Source: an uncultured Bacilli bacterium
GTDB taxonomy: Bacteria > Bacillota_I > Bacilli_A > RF39 > UBA660
Assembly (NCBI GenBank): GCA_947631135.1
Contig: CANRKE010000042.1
Location: 1-10,939, forward strand
DNA: 10,939 bases
Reading direction: 5' to 3'
Shown: positions 1 to 6,707 of the stretch, one piece after another
How positions within the stretch are numbered: position 1 is the stretch's first letter
Layout: each line of letters begins with the position of its first letter
Made by a program: the position numbers and the translations under genes
Notes under the pieces: generated by a model
The model's database searches: none
Told to the model about the DNA's origin: nothing
Seen by the model: only the letters and a program-made list of their open reading frames with translations

Positions 1-1352
1 TCTTTTCTATCAATATTATTAATTATCATATTTACTAATTCGTAAGGTGAACTAACCCAAGAAATAGTATTATCATTATAAAGATCTATAAGTGCATATA
101 AATTAAATATTGTATTATTATCTAATTTTAATAATGTTGCCATATCTTGTGCATTTAACATTTGTTTATTCTCTACTATACTATCATTGATAATAAACTG
201 TAATAAAGTAAGATTATCTTTATCACTACTTTCTAAGTCAGATAAATTATTTAAAGTTAAATCAATAAGTTCTTTTGGACTTAATAACTCATCTTCATCT
301 AAATCAAGAGAAGTATATACTTTATCAACTAATCCAGGAATTATATTATTAAATATTGAATTCAATGTTTGTTTATCTACTTCAGTTATATTTATATTAT
401 CTTTATTACTTGAAAACATATATAAACTTAATAAACTATCAATATTTACATCATCTAAATAATTAGTATTAGTTTTGATATTATATAGATTATTTATAAA
501 TTGTGATATAGATATCTTTGTACCATTATCATAATTACTATATTTCATAAATAGTAATTGTTTTATTTTATTATTATCAATATTAAATAATTTAGATAAT
601 TCATCTATAGTTAATTGATTATTAATTACATCTATATTACTAAATGTATTCATCATAGTAATGTTTTGTTTCATATTTTCATCTATCATATCTTTATAAT
701 CATTATTATTCATAATATCATTTAAAATATAATTAGAAAATTCATTTATACTTAATTTAGTATCTATATTATTTTTACTAATATAAAATGTATATAATTT
801 ATCAACTAAGTTTTTATCTATACCAAATAGTTTAGACATTTTAGAACTATTTATATTTTTTGTTATAGTATTTTTATCTGTAAATAAAGCTATTTTATTT
901 ATATTTTCTTTCATTTCTTTATCTATATTATTAGAATATTTTTCATTATTAATTACATCGCTATTTAAGAAATTAATAAATTCTGATAATGATATTTTAG
1001 AATTATTATTTTTTGAATTATAATATATTAATATATCTTCCAATTTACTACTATCAATATCTAATATTTCAGATAATTCATTTAAATCTCTTTCTTTTAA
1101 AATCTTTTCTTTATTAGTAAAAAATGTCAATCTATTTATATTATTTTTAAAATTATTATTTAATTTATTACCTATTATTTCATTATTATAAACATCTTTT
1201 TGTATAAATTCTATTAATTCATTAAATGTCAACTTTACACTATTCTTATTATAATAGTTATAATAAATTAATTTAAGTAAGTATTCATCTATGTTAATAT
1301 CTTTACTCATACTAGATAATTTACTATTTAATTTGTCATATGTTAATTCTTC
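1..1352 (-). repeat. Six degenerate, EF-hand-like protein repeats in the transporter's second extracellular loop
   Basis: Residues 416-865+ of the transporter divide into units starting at about residues 416, 500, 579, 659, 736 and 809 (84, 79, 80, 77, 73 and at least 57 residues). Each has a helix resembling 'ELSKLFNID', a second helix, then an Asn/Asp-rich turn leading into 'KISISEF', 'KLSINEF', 'KLTFNEL' or similar. Most units then carry an Asn-rich stretch and a helix ending in Phe or Leu. The turn resembles a 12-residue EF-hand loop: in unit 5, DLDEDELLSPKE has Asp at 1, 3 and 5, Ser at 9 and Glu at 12; in units 2 and 3, Asn/Asp at 3 and 5, Ser at 9 and Glu at 12 remain; the central Gly is missing in all. 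Repetition is seen directly; calcium binding is inference. The DNA is too diverged to be a recent duplication. Confidence 0.7.
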
Positions 1353-2597
1353 ATTTATTGTATTACCATAACATAAAACTTCTTTAATATCATTATTACC
1401 TTCTAAATTTCTACAATATTGTGCAATTGCATCTTCATATTTATTATCATATACAATTACCATTTGATTATCTTCCTTAAATATTTTACTTATATCATCA
1501 TCTTCAGATGATGTGTATAAAATTGTTAAGCTACCTTTTAATATATAACTTCCAACAAATATTAATAGGAATAAAATAGGAAGTACCTTTCTAAATTTAT
1601 AACTAAAATTACCTAACCATTTTAAGTTAAATTTTATTTCTTTTTTACTAGTTTTTTCAATTGCTTTATCAAATATCAATATTAATGATGGTAGTACAAA
1701 GAAAATACTAACAAGACTAAAAAATACACCTTTAGCAAGTACAAATCCTAAATCTTTACCAATTGTAAAACTCATAAATACAAGAGCAAGAAGACCTACT
1801 ATTGTTGTTATTGAACTACTTGTAATAGATGAAAACGATTTATATAACGCTTCTTTCATAGCTTCAATATTATTATTTTTGTTTTGTTTTTCTTGTACGT
1901 ATCTATTCATAAGCATTATTGAATAATCCATTGAAAGTGCCATTTGTAAAATTGCAGTTATAGAACTTGTAATGTTAGATACACTATCAAAAATTATATT
2001 AGTCCCACTATTTAAAAATACTGCAAGACCTATTACAAATAAAAATAAGAATGGTTCAATATATGATTTACACATTATTATAAGTATTATCATCGCACTA
2101 GTTATCGCAACTATCATTATCCAAGATGGCATTACTGGACTATTTTTAACTGCAATACTTCCACTAGTTACAATATCATAATCTTCATATTTTTCTTCTA
2201 CTTCATCATATACTTGTTTAGCAATTTTTGAATCATCACTATCTGAAACATTTAAAGTGTAAAGTGTATAATTGTCTTTATTGTATTCTTCTGTATCATC
2301 ATGTAATACACTATCTACTCCATAAATGTTTTCAAGTTCATCATATATATTTTTAACTTCTTTATCAGTTAGATCTTTAAACATTATATTCAATGAACTT
2401 TCTAAAGAGTCAGAAAACTCATCATTCATTATTTCATAACCAATTTTTGTTTCAGAATTCTTATCTAAATATTTTATAATATCATAATTGATATTTACTT
2501 TTTGTGATAAGAATATTGATATTATAGTTAAAATAATAAACAATATAAGTATTAAATATCTTTTTTCTACAATAAAATTTGTAAGCTTTTTCATCAT
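1..2597 (-). CDS. MMPL-family (RND superfamily) transporter with enlarged second extracellular loop, 3' end outside window
   Basis: The reading frame is open from the ATG at 2597 to the left edge (865 codons), so the C-terminal half is missing. Predicted order: TM1 at about residues 14-31, a first extracellular domain at 32-157, TM2-TM6 at about 158-309, TM7 at 338-354, then a hydrophilic region from 355 to the edge. The stretch around M223-D224-Y225-S226, followed by NRY, matches the conserved MMPL TM4 motif (usually a Gly/Asp-Tyr-Ser/Ala run before an Arg). The Asp is the expected proton-relay residue. Members of the family export lipids, peptides or drugs using the proton gradient; the substrate here cannot be told. 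The second loop already exceeds 510 residues, whereas family loops are commonly some 200, and it is built of repeats (separate entry). A strong Shine-Dalgarno (10 of 12 matches to TAAGGAGGTGAT) lies 5 nt before ATG 2597; the adjacent ATG at 2594 is also possible. It is preceded by its own promoter. Confidence 0.9.
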   Translation of the reverse strand, partial: MMKKLTNFIVEKRYLILILFIILTIISIFLSQKVNINYDIIKYLDKNSETKIGYEIMNDEFSDSLESSLNIMFKDLTDKEVKNIYDELENIYGVDSVLHDDTEEYNKDNYTLYTLNVSDSDDSKIAKQVYDEVEEKYEDYDIVTSGSIAVKNSPVMPSWIMIVAITSAMIILIIMCKSYIEPFLFLFVIGLAVFLNSGTNIIFDSVSNITSSITAILQMALSMDYSIMLMNRYVQEKQNKNNNIEAMKEALYKSFSSITSSSITTIVGLLALVFMSFTIGKDLGFVLAKGVFFSLVSIFFVLPSLILIFDKAIEKTSKKEIKFNLKWLGNFSYKFRKVLPILFLLIFVGSYILKGSLTILYTSSEDDDISKIFKEDNQMVIVYDNKYEDAIAQYCRNLEGNNDIKEVLCYGNTINEELTYDKLNSKLSSMSKDINIDEYLLKLIYYNYYNKNSVKLTFNELIEFIQKDVYNNEIIGNKLNNNFKNNINRLTFFTNKEKILKERDLNELSEILDIDSSKLEDILIYYNSKNNNSKISLSEFINFLNSDVINNEKYSNNIDKEMKENINKIALFTDKNTITKNINSSKMSKLFGIDKNLVDKLYTFYISKNNIDTKLSINEFSNYILNDIMNNNDYKDMIDENMKQNITMMNTFSNIDVINNQLTIDELSKLFNIDNNKIKQLLFMKYSNYDNGTKISISQFINNLYNIKTNTNYLDDVNIDSLLSLYMFSSNKDNINITEVDKQTLNSIFNNIIPGLVDKVYTSLDLDEDELLSPKELIDLTLNNLSDLESSDKDNLTLLQFIINDSIVENKQMLNAQDMATLLKLDNNTIFNLYALIDLYNDNTISWVSSPYELVNMIINNIDRK

Positions 2598-2642
2598 AAT
2601 CTCCCCCTTAATAATATATTAAATTTTTAAAGAACAGTTATG

Positions 2643-2651
2643 ATTATATCA
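2643..2651 (-). promoter_or_regulatory. Extended -10 promoter of the MMPL transporter gene
   Basis: On the minus strand the sequence TGATATAAT is a perfect TGn-TATAAT extended -10 element. The -35 region at a 17-nt spacing is poor (TTTAAT), as is common when an extended -10 is present. It would start transcription near 2636, giving a leader of about 39 nt that contains the Shine-Dalgarno site at 2601-2607. It lies just beyond the terminator of the upstream operon, supporting separate transcription of the transporter. Confidence 0.6.
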
Positions 2652-2683
2652 AAAAAAAAGAAATAATTAAATATTTTAGTATT

Positions 2684-2715
2684 AAAAAAAATAAAAACTT
2701 ACTATATTGTAAGTT
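2684..2715 (-). terminator. Intrinsic terminator of the tsaE-tsaB-rimI-nfu operon
   Basis: On the minus strand AACTTAC, a 6-nt loop (AATATA) and GTAAGTT form a perfect 7-bp stem, followed directly by TTTA and eight Ts. The hairpin includes the last codons and the stop codon of the NifU-domain gene, so terminator and coding end overlap. It separates this operon from the downstream transporter, which has its own promoter. Confidence 0.75.
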
Positions 2716-2923
2716 CAACTTTCTCTACTTCAGGTACTTCACTTTTTATTGCAAGTTCTATTCCTTCAATAGTATTACCTAAATATCCACACATACTACA
2801 TGCGCCACCCATTCTAATATATACTATATTGTCTTCATATTTAACAAATTCAATACTTCCACCTTCACTACCTAATATAGGTTTTATTGTTTCTATTACA
2901 TTTTTAATTTTATCTTCAGCCAT
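2702..2923 (-). CDS. Small NifU C-terminal-domain (Nfu-type) Fe-S scaffold/carrier protein
   Basis: This 73-residue protein consists of a single NifU C-terminal domain. Visible hallmarks are the N-terminal helix ending in P-I-L, the GGSIEF strand, the GGACSMCG segment with Cys42 and Cys45 (the CxxC that binds a bridging [4Fe-4S] cluster between two monomers), and the closing helix and strand with 'VPEVEKVEL'. Proteins of this kind (for example Bacillus YutI) carry or deliver Fe-S clusters in the cytosol. The length is normal for the stand-alone form, and there is no A-type or NifU N-terminal domain. The start has a good Shine-Dalgarno (AGAGGTGA) that overlaps the stop of the upstream acetyltransferase gene, 12 nt away, so it is the last gene of the tsaE operon. 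A functional link to t6A synthesis is not implied. Confidence 0.92.
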   Translation of the reverse strand: MAEDKIKNVIETIKPILGSEGGSIEFVKYEDNIVYIRMGGACSMCGYLGNTIEGIELAIKSEVPEVEKVELTI

Positions 2924-2935
2924 ATATATTCACCT

Positions 2936-3328
2936 CTATATTTCCAATTCCATAAGTAATCCATCAACACAATTATAATAGTTTATTCTCCTACTTATAA
3001 CTTTAAAATTTAATTTGTTGTATAAATTAATCGCACTATTATTATCACATCTTACTTCCAAAGTAATATTTTTATATTCTTTTTCTTTATATTCACTAAT
3101 TAGTTTATTAAATAACATTAATGCATACTTTTTATTTCTAAATTCTTTTTTTGTAAATACATAAATTATTTCTATTCTATCATATATATCATCAAATATT
3201 AAAAAGGATACTACACTATTATCCACTATATAAACATAAAATTTAGTAAATGGACTTTTACCTATAATATCTTTTTTATCACTTATTTTTAATATTTGAT
3301 CAATATATTTTTTATCACTACTTATCAT
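2936..3328 (-). CDS. rimI: RimI-like GNAT N-acetyltransferase
   Basis: This 130-residue GNAT-fold protein matches RimI, which acetylates the N-terminal Ala of ribosomal protein S18 and often neighbours tsaB. The C-terminal half is diagnostic: LEVRCDNNSAINLY (90-103), KLNF (105-108), the ISRRINYY segment (111-118) and a closing LLMELEI. It is somewhat short (usual length about 145-155). The acetyl-CoA pyrophosphate loop (normally Q/R-x-x-G-x-G/A) reads RNKKYA at 64-69, so the first Gly is replaced by Lys; the usual Gly of 'LGF' is also Asn107. The ATG lies in a 4-nt ATGA overlap with the end of tsaB and has the ribosome site AGAGGT just upstream, indicating coupled translation. The symbol is given by context and motif B; the substrate could differ. 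Confidence 0.85.
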   Translation of the reverse strand: MISSDKKYIDQILKISDKKDIIGKSPFTKFYVYIVDNSVVSFLIFDDIYDRIEIIYVFTKKEFRNKKYALMLFNKLISEYKEKEYKNITLEVRCDNNSAINLYNKLNFKVISRRINYYNCVDGLLMELEI

Positions 3329-3894
3329 ATAACCTCTTTCAAGTAATTTGGATTAACTTTATGTGGATTAATATTTTCTTGATCCTTATAATAATTTATT
3401 ACTTTTTCTATATCATATTCATTATTATCAATTATATTATAATTATTATATTCTTTTAATTTATTATCTAATTCTTCATCACTTATTAATCCTTCAAAAA
3501 TTGTATCATATTTATCATTATATATTCCAACATACGATTTATCTCTTTTATCAGTTATTTTAGATATATAATAATCATATCCAGTATGTCCTATTACTTT
3601 ATTTTTAAGAGATGAAGCTGTAGTTATTTCTTTATTTAATGTATATGCATAAGTTTTTGCTATTGTAACACCTACTCTAATACCAGTAAATGATCCTGGT
3701 CCATTAACTACAACTATTTTATCTATATCATCTTGTTTCATATTATTTCTGTCTAATATCTCTTTAATCTTTGGTACTGCGTAAACCGAATGTTCTCTTA
3801 TATTATTTAATGTTATTTTATCAACCAAAACATTATCTTTATTTAGTGCAATAATAAGTGTATCACTAGTAGTATCTATGAATAAAATTCTCAT
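3325..3894 (-). CDS. tsaB: TsaB, tRNA threonylcarbamoyladenosine synthesis complex subunit
   Basis: This 189-residue protein has an ASKHA-type N-terminal domain (MRILFIDTTSDTLIIAL) and the TsaB signature NGPGSFTGIRVG at 64-75. It ends with the usual 'NPxYL' segment (181-184). TsaB is the inactive TsaD paralogue. It forms a heterodimer with TsaD and, with TsaE, transfers the threonylcarbamoyl group from TC-AMP to A37 of ANN-decoding tRNAs in the cytosol. The length is slightly short of the usual 210-240 because the C-terminal domain is reduced. Its ATG overlaps the tsaE stop (ATGA) and GAGG lies 7 nt upstream; its own stop overlaps the rimI start in the same way. TsaD and TsaC are not in the window. 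Confidence 0.95.
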   Translation of the reverse strand: MRILFIDTTSDTLIIALNKDNVLVDKITLNNIREHSVYAVPKIKEILDRNNMKQDDIDKIVVVNGPGSFTGIRVGVTIAKTYAYTLNKEITTASSLKNKVIGHTGYDYYISKITDKRDKSYVGIYNDKYDTIFEGLISDEELDNKLKEYNNYNIIDNNEYDIEKVINYYKDQENINPHKVNPNYLKEVI

Positions 3895-4340
3895 AGAATA
3901 GCCTCACATATTTCTTCGTATTTTTCACCTATAGGTTTAATGATTAATATTCTTCTTTCATCATCTACTATTTTAAATTTTATATCTAATCTTTCTTTTG
4001 GTAGATAATCTTCTATTAAATCTGCCCATTCTATTATTACTACTCCACCTTTATGATAATATTCTTCTATTCCAAGATTTTTAATTTTACCATCTAGTCT
4101 ATATACGTCCATATGATATAGTGGTAATTCTCCATCATATTCTTTTATTATATTAAATGTTGGGGATGTAATTACTTCCTCTATTCCAAGTGCTCCTGCA
4201 AAACCTTTAGTAAATACAGTTTTTCCACTTCCTAAATCTCCCCTTAAACATATAACCATATTTGGGAATTTTTCTGATTCAATGTTTTGAGCTAACTCAA
4301 TTGTATCTTCTTCTGTTTTTGATGTAAATTTAAACTCCAT
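3891..4340 (-). CDS. tsaE: TsaE, ATPase of the tRNA t6A37 synthesis complex
   Basis: This 149-residue P-loop ATPase drives the TsaB-TsaD cycle in tRNA t6A37 formation. Seen in order: an N-terminal 'SKTEEDTIELA' segment, Walker A GDLGSGKT at 34-41, SPTF at 59-62, 'YHMDVYRL' around Asp78, and 'IIEWAD' at 102-107. All are TsaE hallmarks. The frame could be extended to a TTG at 4376, but that codon lies at the predicted transcription start and within a few bases of the -10 box. The ATG at 4340 has AAAGGA about 9-10 nt upstream and gives the usual protein length, so it was chosen. It is the first gene of the operon, and its stop overlaps the tsaB start. Confidence 0.95.
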   Translation of the reverse strand: MEFKFTSKTEEDTIELAQNIESEKFPNMVICLRGDLGSGKTVFTKGFAGALGIEEVITSPTFNIIKEYDGELPLYHMDVYRLDGKIKNLGIEEYYHKGGVVIIEWADLIEDYLPKERLDIKFKIVDDERRILIIKPIGEKYEEICEAIL

Positions 4341-4380
4341 AATTTCTGTTTCCTTTCTTAAATTTTTTCTAAACAATTAT

Positions 4381-4410
4381 ATTATAGCAGATAAGCTTTA
4401 TCATATACAA
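4381..4410 (-). promoter_or_regulatory. Promoter of the tsaE-tsaB-rimI-nfu operon
   Basis: The minus strand carries TGCTATAAT at 4389-4381, a perfect extended -10 (TGn-TATAAT). A partial -35, TTGTAT, lies at 4410-4405 with an 18-nt spacer. Transcription would start near 4374, giving a leader of about 34 nt ahead of the ATG at 4340. This placement argues against translation from the upstream TTG at 4376. Confidence 0.6.
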
Positions 4411-4465
4411 TATATTTATTATTTTTTTTTATTTTTTTCATAAAATTATTATATATGGTGGTATT

Positions 4466-4843
4466 ATGTCTAAAGAAAACGAATTATTACAAATAAATAT
4501 TAGTAGAATACTTGTATTAATAATTATTATAACTTTACTACATAGTTTATATCTACTTAATGTTGATGAAAAAAATGTTAAGGGAGAAGCTACTATATCA
4601 AATGTATCTAAAAAGAAACAGAGCCTATTAAATAAGCTTGTTATATTAATTGTTACAACTGTTTATCTAATATTACAATACAATAATTATTTAAAACTTA
4701 AAAATAGTGGTGCAGATAAAGAAAAGTTAAATAAACAAATTGCTACTGTAATAATATTAATACTTGCTTTTTTATCAATATTAATTGATACTATTATTGG
4801 ATATAATGAATATAAAAGTGCTTTGGGATCTAGTATAAATTAA
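4466..4843 (+). CDS. Small three-helix membrane protein, function unknown
   Basis: I do not recognise this 125-residue protein. It has three likely membrane segments at about residues 14-32, 57-72 and 92-112. Between the first two lies a polar stretch with Lys50/Lys51, and a charged segment (Lys/Asp/Glu) at 77-90 separates the second and third. No catalytic motif or signal-peptide cleavage site is evident. Its ATG follows GGTGG (4457-4461), which pairs with the 3' part of the anti-Shine-Dalgarno at a normal spacing. It is transcribed divergently from tsaE. The 122-nt gap is A/T-rich with long T runs, and no clear promoter for this gene stands out beyond TATTAT/TATATA sequences very close to the ribosome site. 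It appears to be a single-gene unit ending at the hairpin that follows. Confidence 0.75.
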   Translation: MSKENELLQINISRILVLIIIITLLHSLYLLNVDEKNVKGEATISNVSKKKQSLLNKLVILIVTTVYLILQYNNYLKLKNSGADKEKLNKQIATVIILILAFLSILIDTIIGYNEYKSALGSSIN

Positions 4844-4872
4844 AAAAGCCATAGAGGCTTTATTTTGCTTTT
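4842..4872. terminator. Bidirectional terminator between convergent membrane-protein genes
   Basis: AAAGCC (4845-4850), a 5-nt loop and GGCTTT (4856-4861) form a 6-bp stem. On the plus strand it is followed by ATTTTG and a further T run; on the minus strand it is followed by TTTTTT (4847-4842). The arm at 4856-4861 includes part of the stop codon of the minus-strand gene (4860-4862), and the hairpin begins right after the stop of the plus-strand gene, so one short element serves both. Confidence 0.75.
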
Positions 4873-5333
4873 TTACTACTTTTTGATGAAGATGTTTTGT
4901 TACTTTTTTTTGCTTTCTTTTTTGCTGCTTTTTCTTCATCTTCTTTTTTCTTTTCTTCTATAAATACTTTTTTATAACCTGGTTCTAATTGATATCCGTA
5001 TGATTTATACGACCAACCTAGTAACATCCCAAGAAAATAACTTACTGTATTTATTAAAGTATAGACATACCATCTTGTTCCATAAAATAGTCCTACTGAT
5101 GGGAAAAATAATACTGGTACAAATATCCACATATAGAAGTTTAATCCATTTTTATATGTATCAATTGTTCCTATTATTGTAATTGCAATTAAATTTACTG
5201 CTACTAAAAATAATATTGATATTATATTTTCTGCACCATTTGGTAAATAATTTATGTTAATATATGGTATTAAATAAAATAAAATCAAATAAATAGCTAA
5301 ATGAATAAGTATCCTTTTTGTATTCTTTTTCAT
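4860..5333 (-). CDS. Four-helix membrane protein with Lys/Ser-rich cytoplasmic tail, function unknown
   Basis: I do not recognise this 157-residue protein. Predicted membrane segments lie at about residues 8-25, 36-56, 66-83 and 89-107. They are followed by a polar segment and a tail (about 121-157) made almost wholly of Lys, Glu, Ala and Ser, switching from an acidic/basic mix to a Lys-Ser tract at the end. An even number of helices and the positive ends suggest that both termini are cytoplasmic; the tail might contact nucleic acid or anionic lipid, which is inference. The frame extends 20 codons further upstream, but the ATG at 5333 has AGGAG six nt upstream and a good promoter placed to match, so it was chosen. 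It is convergent with the preceding gene and divergent from the ferritin-like gene. Confidence 0.75.
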   Translation of the reverse strand: MKKNTKRILIHLAIYLILFYLIPYININYLPNGAENIISILFLVAVNLIAITIIGTIDTYKNGLNFYMWIFVPVLFFPSVGLFYGTRWYVYTLINTVSYFLGMLLGWSYKSYGYQLEPGYKKVFIEEKKKEDEEKAAKKKAKKSNKTSSSKSSKKAK

Positions 5334-5354
5334 ATCACACTCTCCTATATTTAA

Positions 5355-5383
5355 ATTAAACCATAAAATGGAAAAATATTCAA
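5355..5383 (-). promoter_or_regulatory. Promoter of the four-helix membrane protein gene
   Basis: On the minus strand TTGAAT (-35, 5383-5378), a 17-nt spacer and TTTAAT (-10, 5360-5355) match the vegetative sigma consensus, with a TG one base upstream of the -10. The start of transcription would be near 5348, leaving a short leader with the AGGAG site before the ATG at 5333. No equally good plus-strand promoter for the divergent ferritin-like gene is visible in the 100-nt gap. Confidence 0.65.
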
Positions 5384-5433
5384 CTATTATCATAAATTTA
5401 TTATTTAAAAATATATTTATAGTGGGTGATTGT

Positions 5434-5949
5434 ATGGATATTTTTAATGTAAAACTAGATATTCCTTATCCAAAAATTATTGTAAACAAGAAAGATAAAA
5501 ATTTGGCATATAAAATTATGGATAGTTATGCAGGTATAATAAGTGAATTAACTCAAATAACTCAATATTCATTTCAAAGTTTTTATTTAAATAAATATGT
5601 GGATTTAAGTAAAATTCTAGAAAGTATTGCAATGGTTGAAATGGAACATTTAAAAATACTTGGTATATTAATAGATAAATTAGGTCTTATACCTTATTAT
5701 GCGACTTATAATAATAATACTGCTATACCTTGGAATAGTGATTACGTAAATTTTACAACTGATTATAGATCTATGTTAGTATATAATATTGATTCTGAAA
5801 AAGAAACAATAAAAGCATATAATAAAATAATTAGTAGTACTGATGATGAAAATATAATTGCTATTTTTAAAAGAATAATATTAGATGAAGAAAGGCATAT
5901 ACAAATATTTAGTGAATTACTTAAAAATTATGATGAAGATGAAAAGTAG
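5434..5949 (+). CDS. Ferritin-like dimetal protein of the manganese-catalase-like group
   Basis: This 171-residue protein has the four-helix bundle pattern of the ferritin-like superfamily. A full set of dimetal ligands can be read: Glu38 (SELTQITQY), Glu69 and His72 (VEMEH), Glu122 (DSEKE) and Glu152 and His155 (DEERH). The segments 'SYAGIISELTQITQYSFQ' and 'ILDEERHIQIF' resemble Firmicutes proteins usually annotated as manganese-catalase-family or rubrerythrin-like. There is no rubredoxin-type Cys4 domain, so it is not a classical rubrerythrin. Likely roles are peroxide removal or metal handling in the cytosol; which metal (Mn or Fe) cannot be read from the sequence. The frame opens 22 codons earlier, but the ATG at 5434 is preceded by GGGTGAT, complementary to the 16S tail at the right distance. 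It is a single-gene unit ending in a strong hairpin. Confidence 0.85.
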   Translation: MDIFNVKLDIPYPKIIVNKKDKNLAYKIMDSYAGIISELTQITQYSFQSFYLNKYVDLSKILESIAMVEMEHLKILGILIDKLGLIPYYATYNNNTAIPWNSDYVNFTTDYRSMLVYNIDSEKETIKAYNKIISSTDDENIIAIFKRIILDEERHIQIFSELLKNYDEDEK

Positions 5950-5986
5950 AATGATTACTTACTCCACTTTTCATCTACTTTTTTTT
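5937..5986 (+). terminator. Strong intrinsic terminator of the ferritin-like gene, overlapping the opposing gene's 3' end
   Basis: AGATGAAAAGT (5937-5947) pairs perfectly with ACTTTTCATCT (5966-5976), an 11-bp stem with an 18-nt loop. AC and eight Ts (5979-5986) follow on the plus strand. The left arm contains the last codons of the ferritin-like gene, and the right arm and T tract lie inside the last codons of the convergent minus-strand gene. On the minus strand there is no immediate T run, so it is mainly a plus-strand terminator. Confidence 0.75.
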
Positions 5987-6687
5987 ACTTGATCATTATC
6001 CATAAAAATAACATTATAGTTGTTATATCTTAACATTACTACATTTTTATTATATAAATCTTTATTTATTCTATTTATTAATTCATATAAATATTTTTCT
6101 TTTTCTATATATTTATCTTGAGTCCACTCATTATCACTATCTTTATAAAATTCATCATATCTTATACCTAAAACAATGCAAGAATCTTCTAAAGAATAAT
6201 TTGGATTACTATCAGGATGATAACAAACATAAGTTTTCATATATGGATCTGAATCAGCTCGTCTTATTACTTTAATATATGTATTATTTATAAATTTTGC
6301 TGTTTTTTCATCAATATTGAAATCATTATTATTATATTTATCTGTAATAAATTTTATTTCTTCTGTATTTAGATTACTAACATCTATAGTATTTCTTAAA
6401 TAAATATAGTCAAGTCCCATATCTGAATAATACTGATATGTATCCATATTATCTTTATCTATCGGTTTAAAATCTAATGGACTATTTTTTAATTTATCAT
6501 CATATTTTTTTAAATTAAATTCTTGTTTTATCATTTTCTCAAGTAATAATTTATACATTGATAGTATTTTAATATAATTATCATTAAAGTTACCATTTTT
6601 ATCAATAGCATTCGTTTTCTTTAATTTATCAATATTATAAATGTAAGGGATTGTATTATCAAAATATTCTTGTGTTACTATTTTCAT
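5971..6687 (-). CDS. Unrecognised 238-aa cytosolic protein, third gene of the giant-protein operon
   Basis: I do not recognise a family. The protein is hydrophilic, rich in Asn, Asp, Lys and Tyr, with no signal peptide or membrane segment, so it is probably cytosolic. Helices are likely at about 34-67 and 190-212. A central segment at 140-176 (IRRADSDPYMKTYVCYHPDS onward) holds the only two cysteines, Cys155 and Cys170, one in a YVCYH context. The C terminus has strand-like 'NVVMLRYNNYNVIFMD'. The ATG has GAGGAA upstream. It lies 20 nt after the 141-aa gene on the same strand, so it belongs to the same transcript. By position it could be an immunity, chaperone or accessory protein for the giant protein; this is inference from gene order only. 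Its last codons overlap the terminator of the convergent ferritin-like gene. Confidence 0.8.
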   Translation of the reverse strand: MKIVTQEYFDNTIPYIYNIDKLKKTNAIDKNGNFNDNYIKILSMYKLLLEKMIKQEFNLKKYDDKLKNSPLDFKPIDKDNMDTYQYYSDMGLDYIYLRNTIDVSNLNTEEIKFITDKYNNNDFNIDEKTAKFINNTYIKVIRRADSDPYMKTYVCYHPDSNPNYSLEDSCIVLGIRYDEFYKDSDNEWTQDKYIEKEKYLYELINRINKDLYNKNVVMLRYNNYNVIFMDNDQVKKSR

Positions 6688-6707
6688 ATATTATTCCTCA
6701 TTTCTAT

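Noticed and set aside
187..462. Plus-strand open frame of 91 codons
   Set aside because: It lies wholly antisense to the transporter coding sequence, has Ser/Leu low-complexity content and no ribosome site. The same reasons remove the plus-strand frames at 1972-2181, 6991-7200, 8643-8849 and 10143-10340, and the frame at 5000-5182.
1..1352. CRISPR or DNA-level tandem repeats in the left part
   Set aside because: The repetition is only in the protein sequence; no regular identical DNA units or spacers are visible.
4341..4376. Upstream TTG start adding 12 residues to TsaE
   Set aside because: The TTG falls at the predicted transcription start next to the -10 box, while the ATG at 4340 has a Shine-Dalgarno and gives the family length.
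4421..4440. Long T run upstream of the 125-aa gene as a terminator
   Set aside because: No stable hairpin precedes it on the plus strand; it is probably just A/T-rich spacer.
5334..5393. Twenty-residue N-terminal extension of the Lys-tail membrane protein
   Set aside because: The extension would cover the promoter and ribosome site; the ATG at 5333 has AGGAG at ideal spacing.
5368..5433. N-terminal extension of the ferritin-like protein
   Set aside because: The hydrophobic leader-like sequence has no ribosome site and is absent from the family; GGGTGAT lies just before the ATG at 5434.
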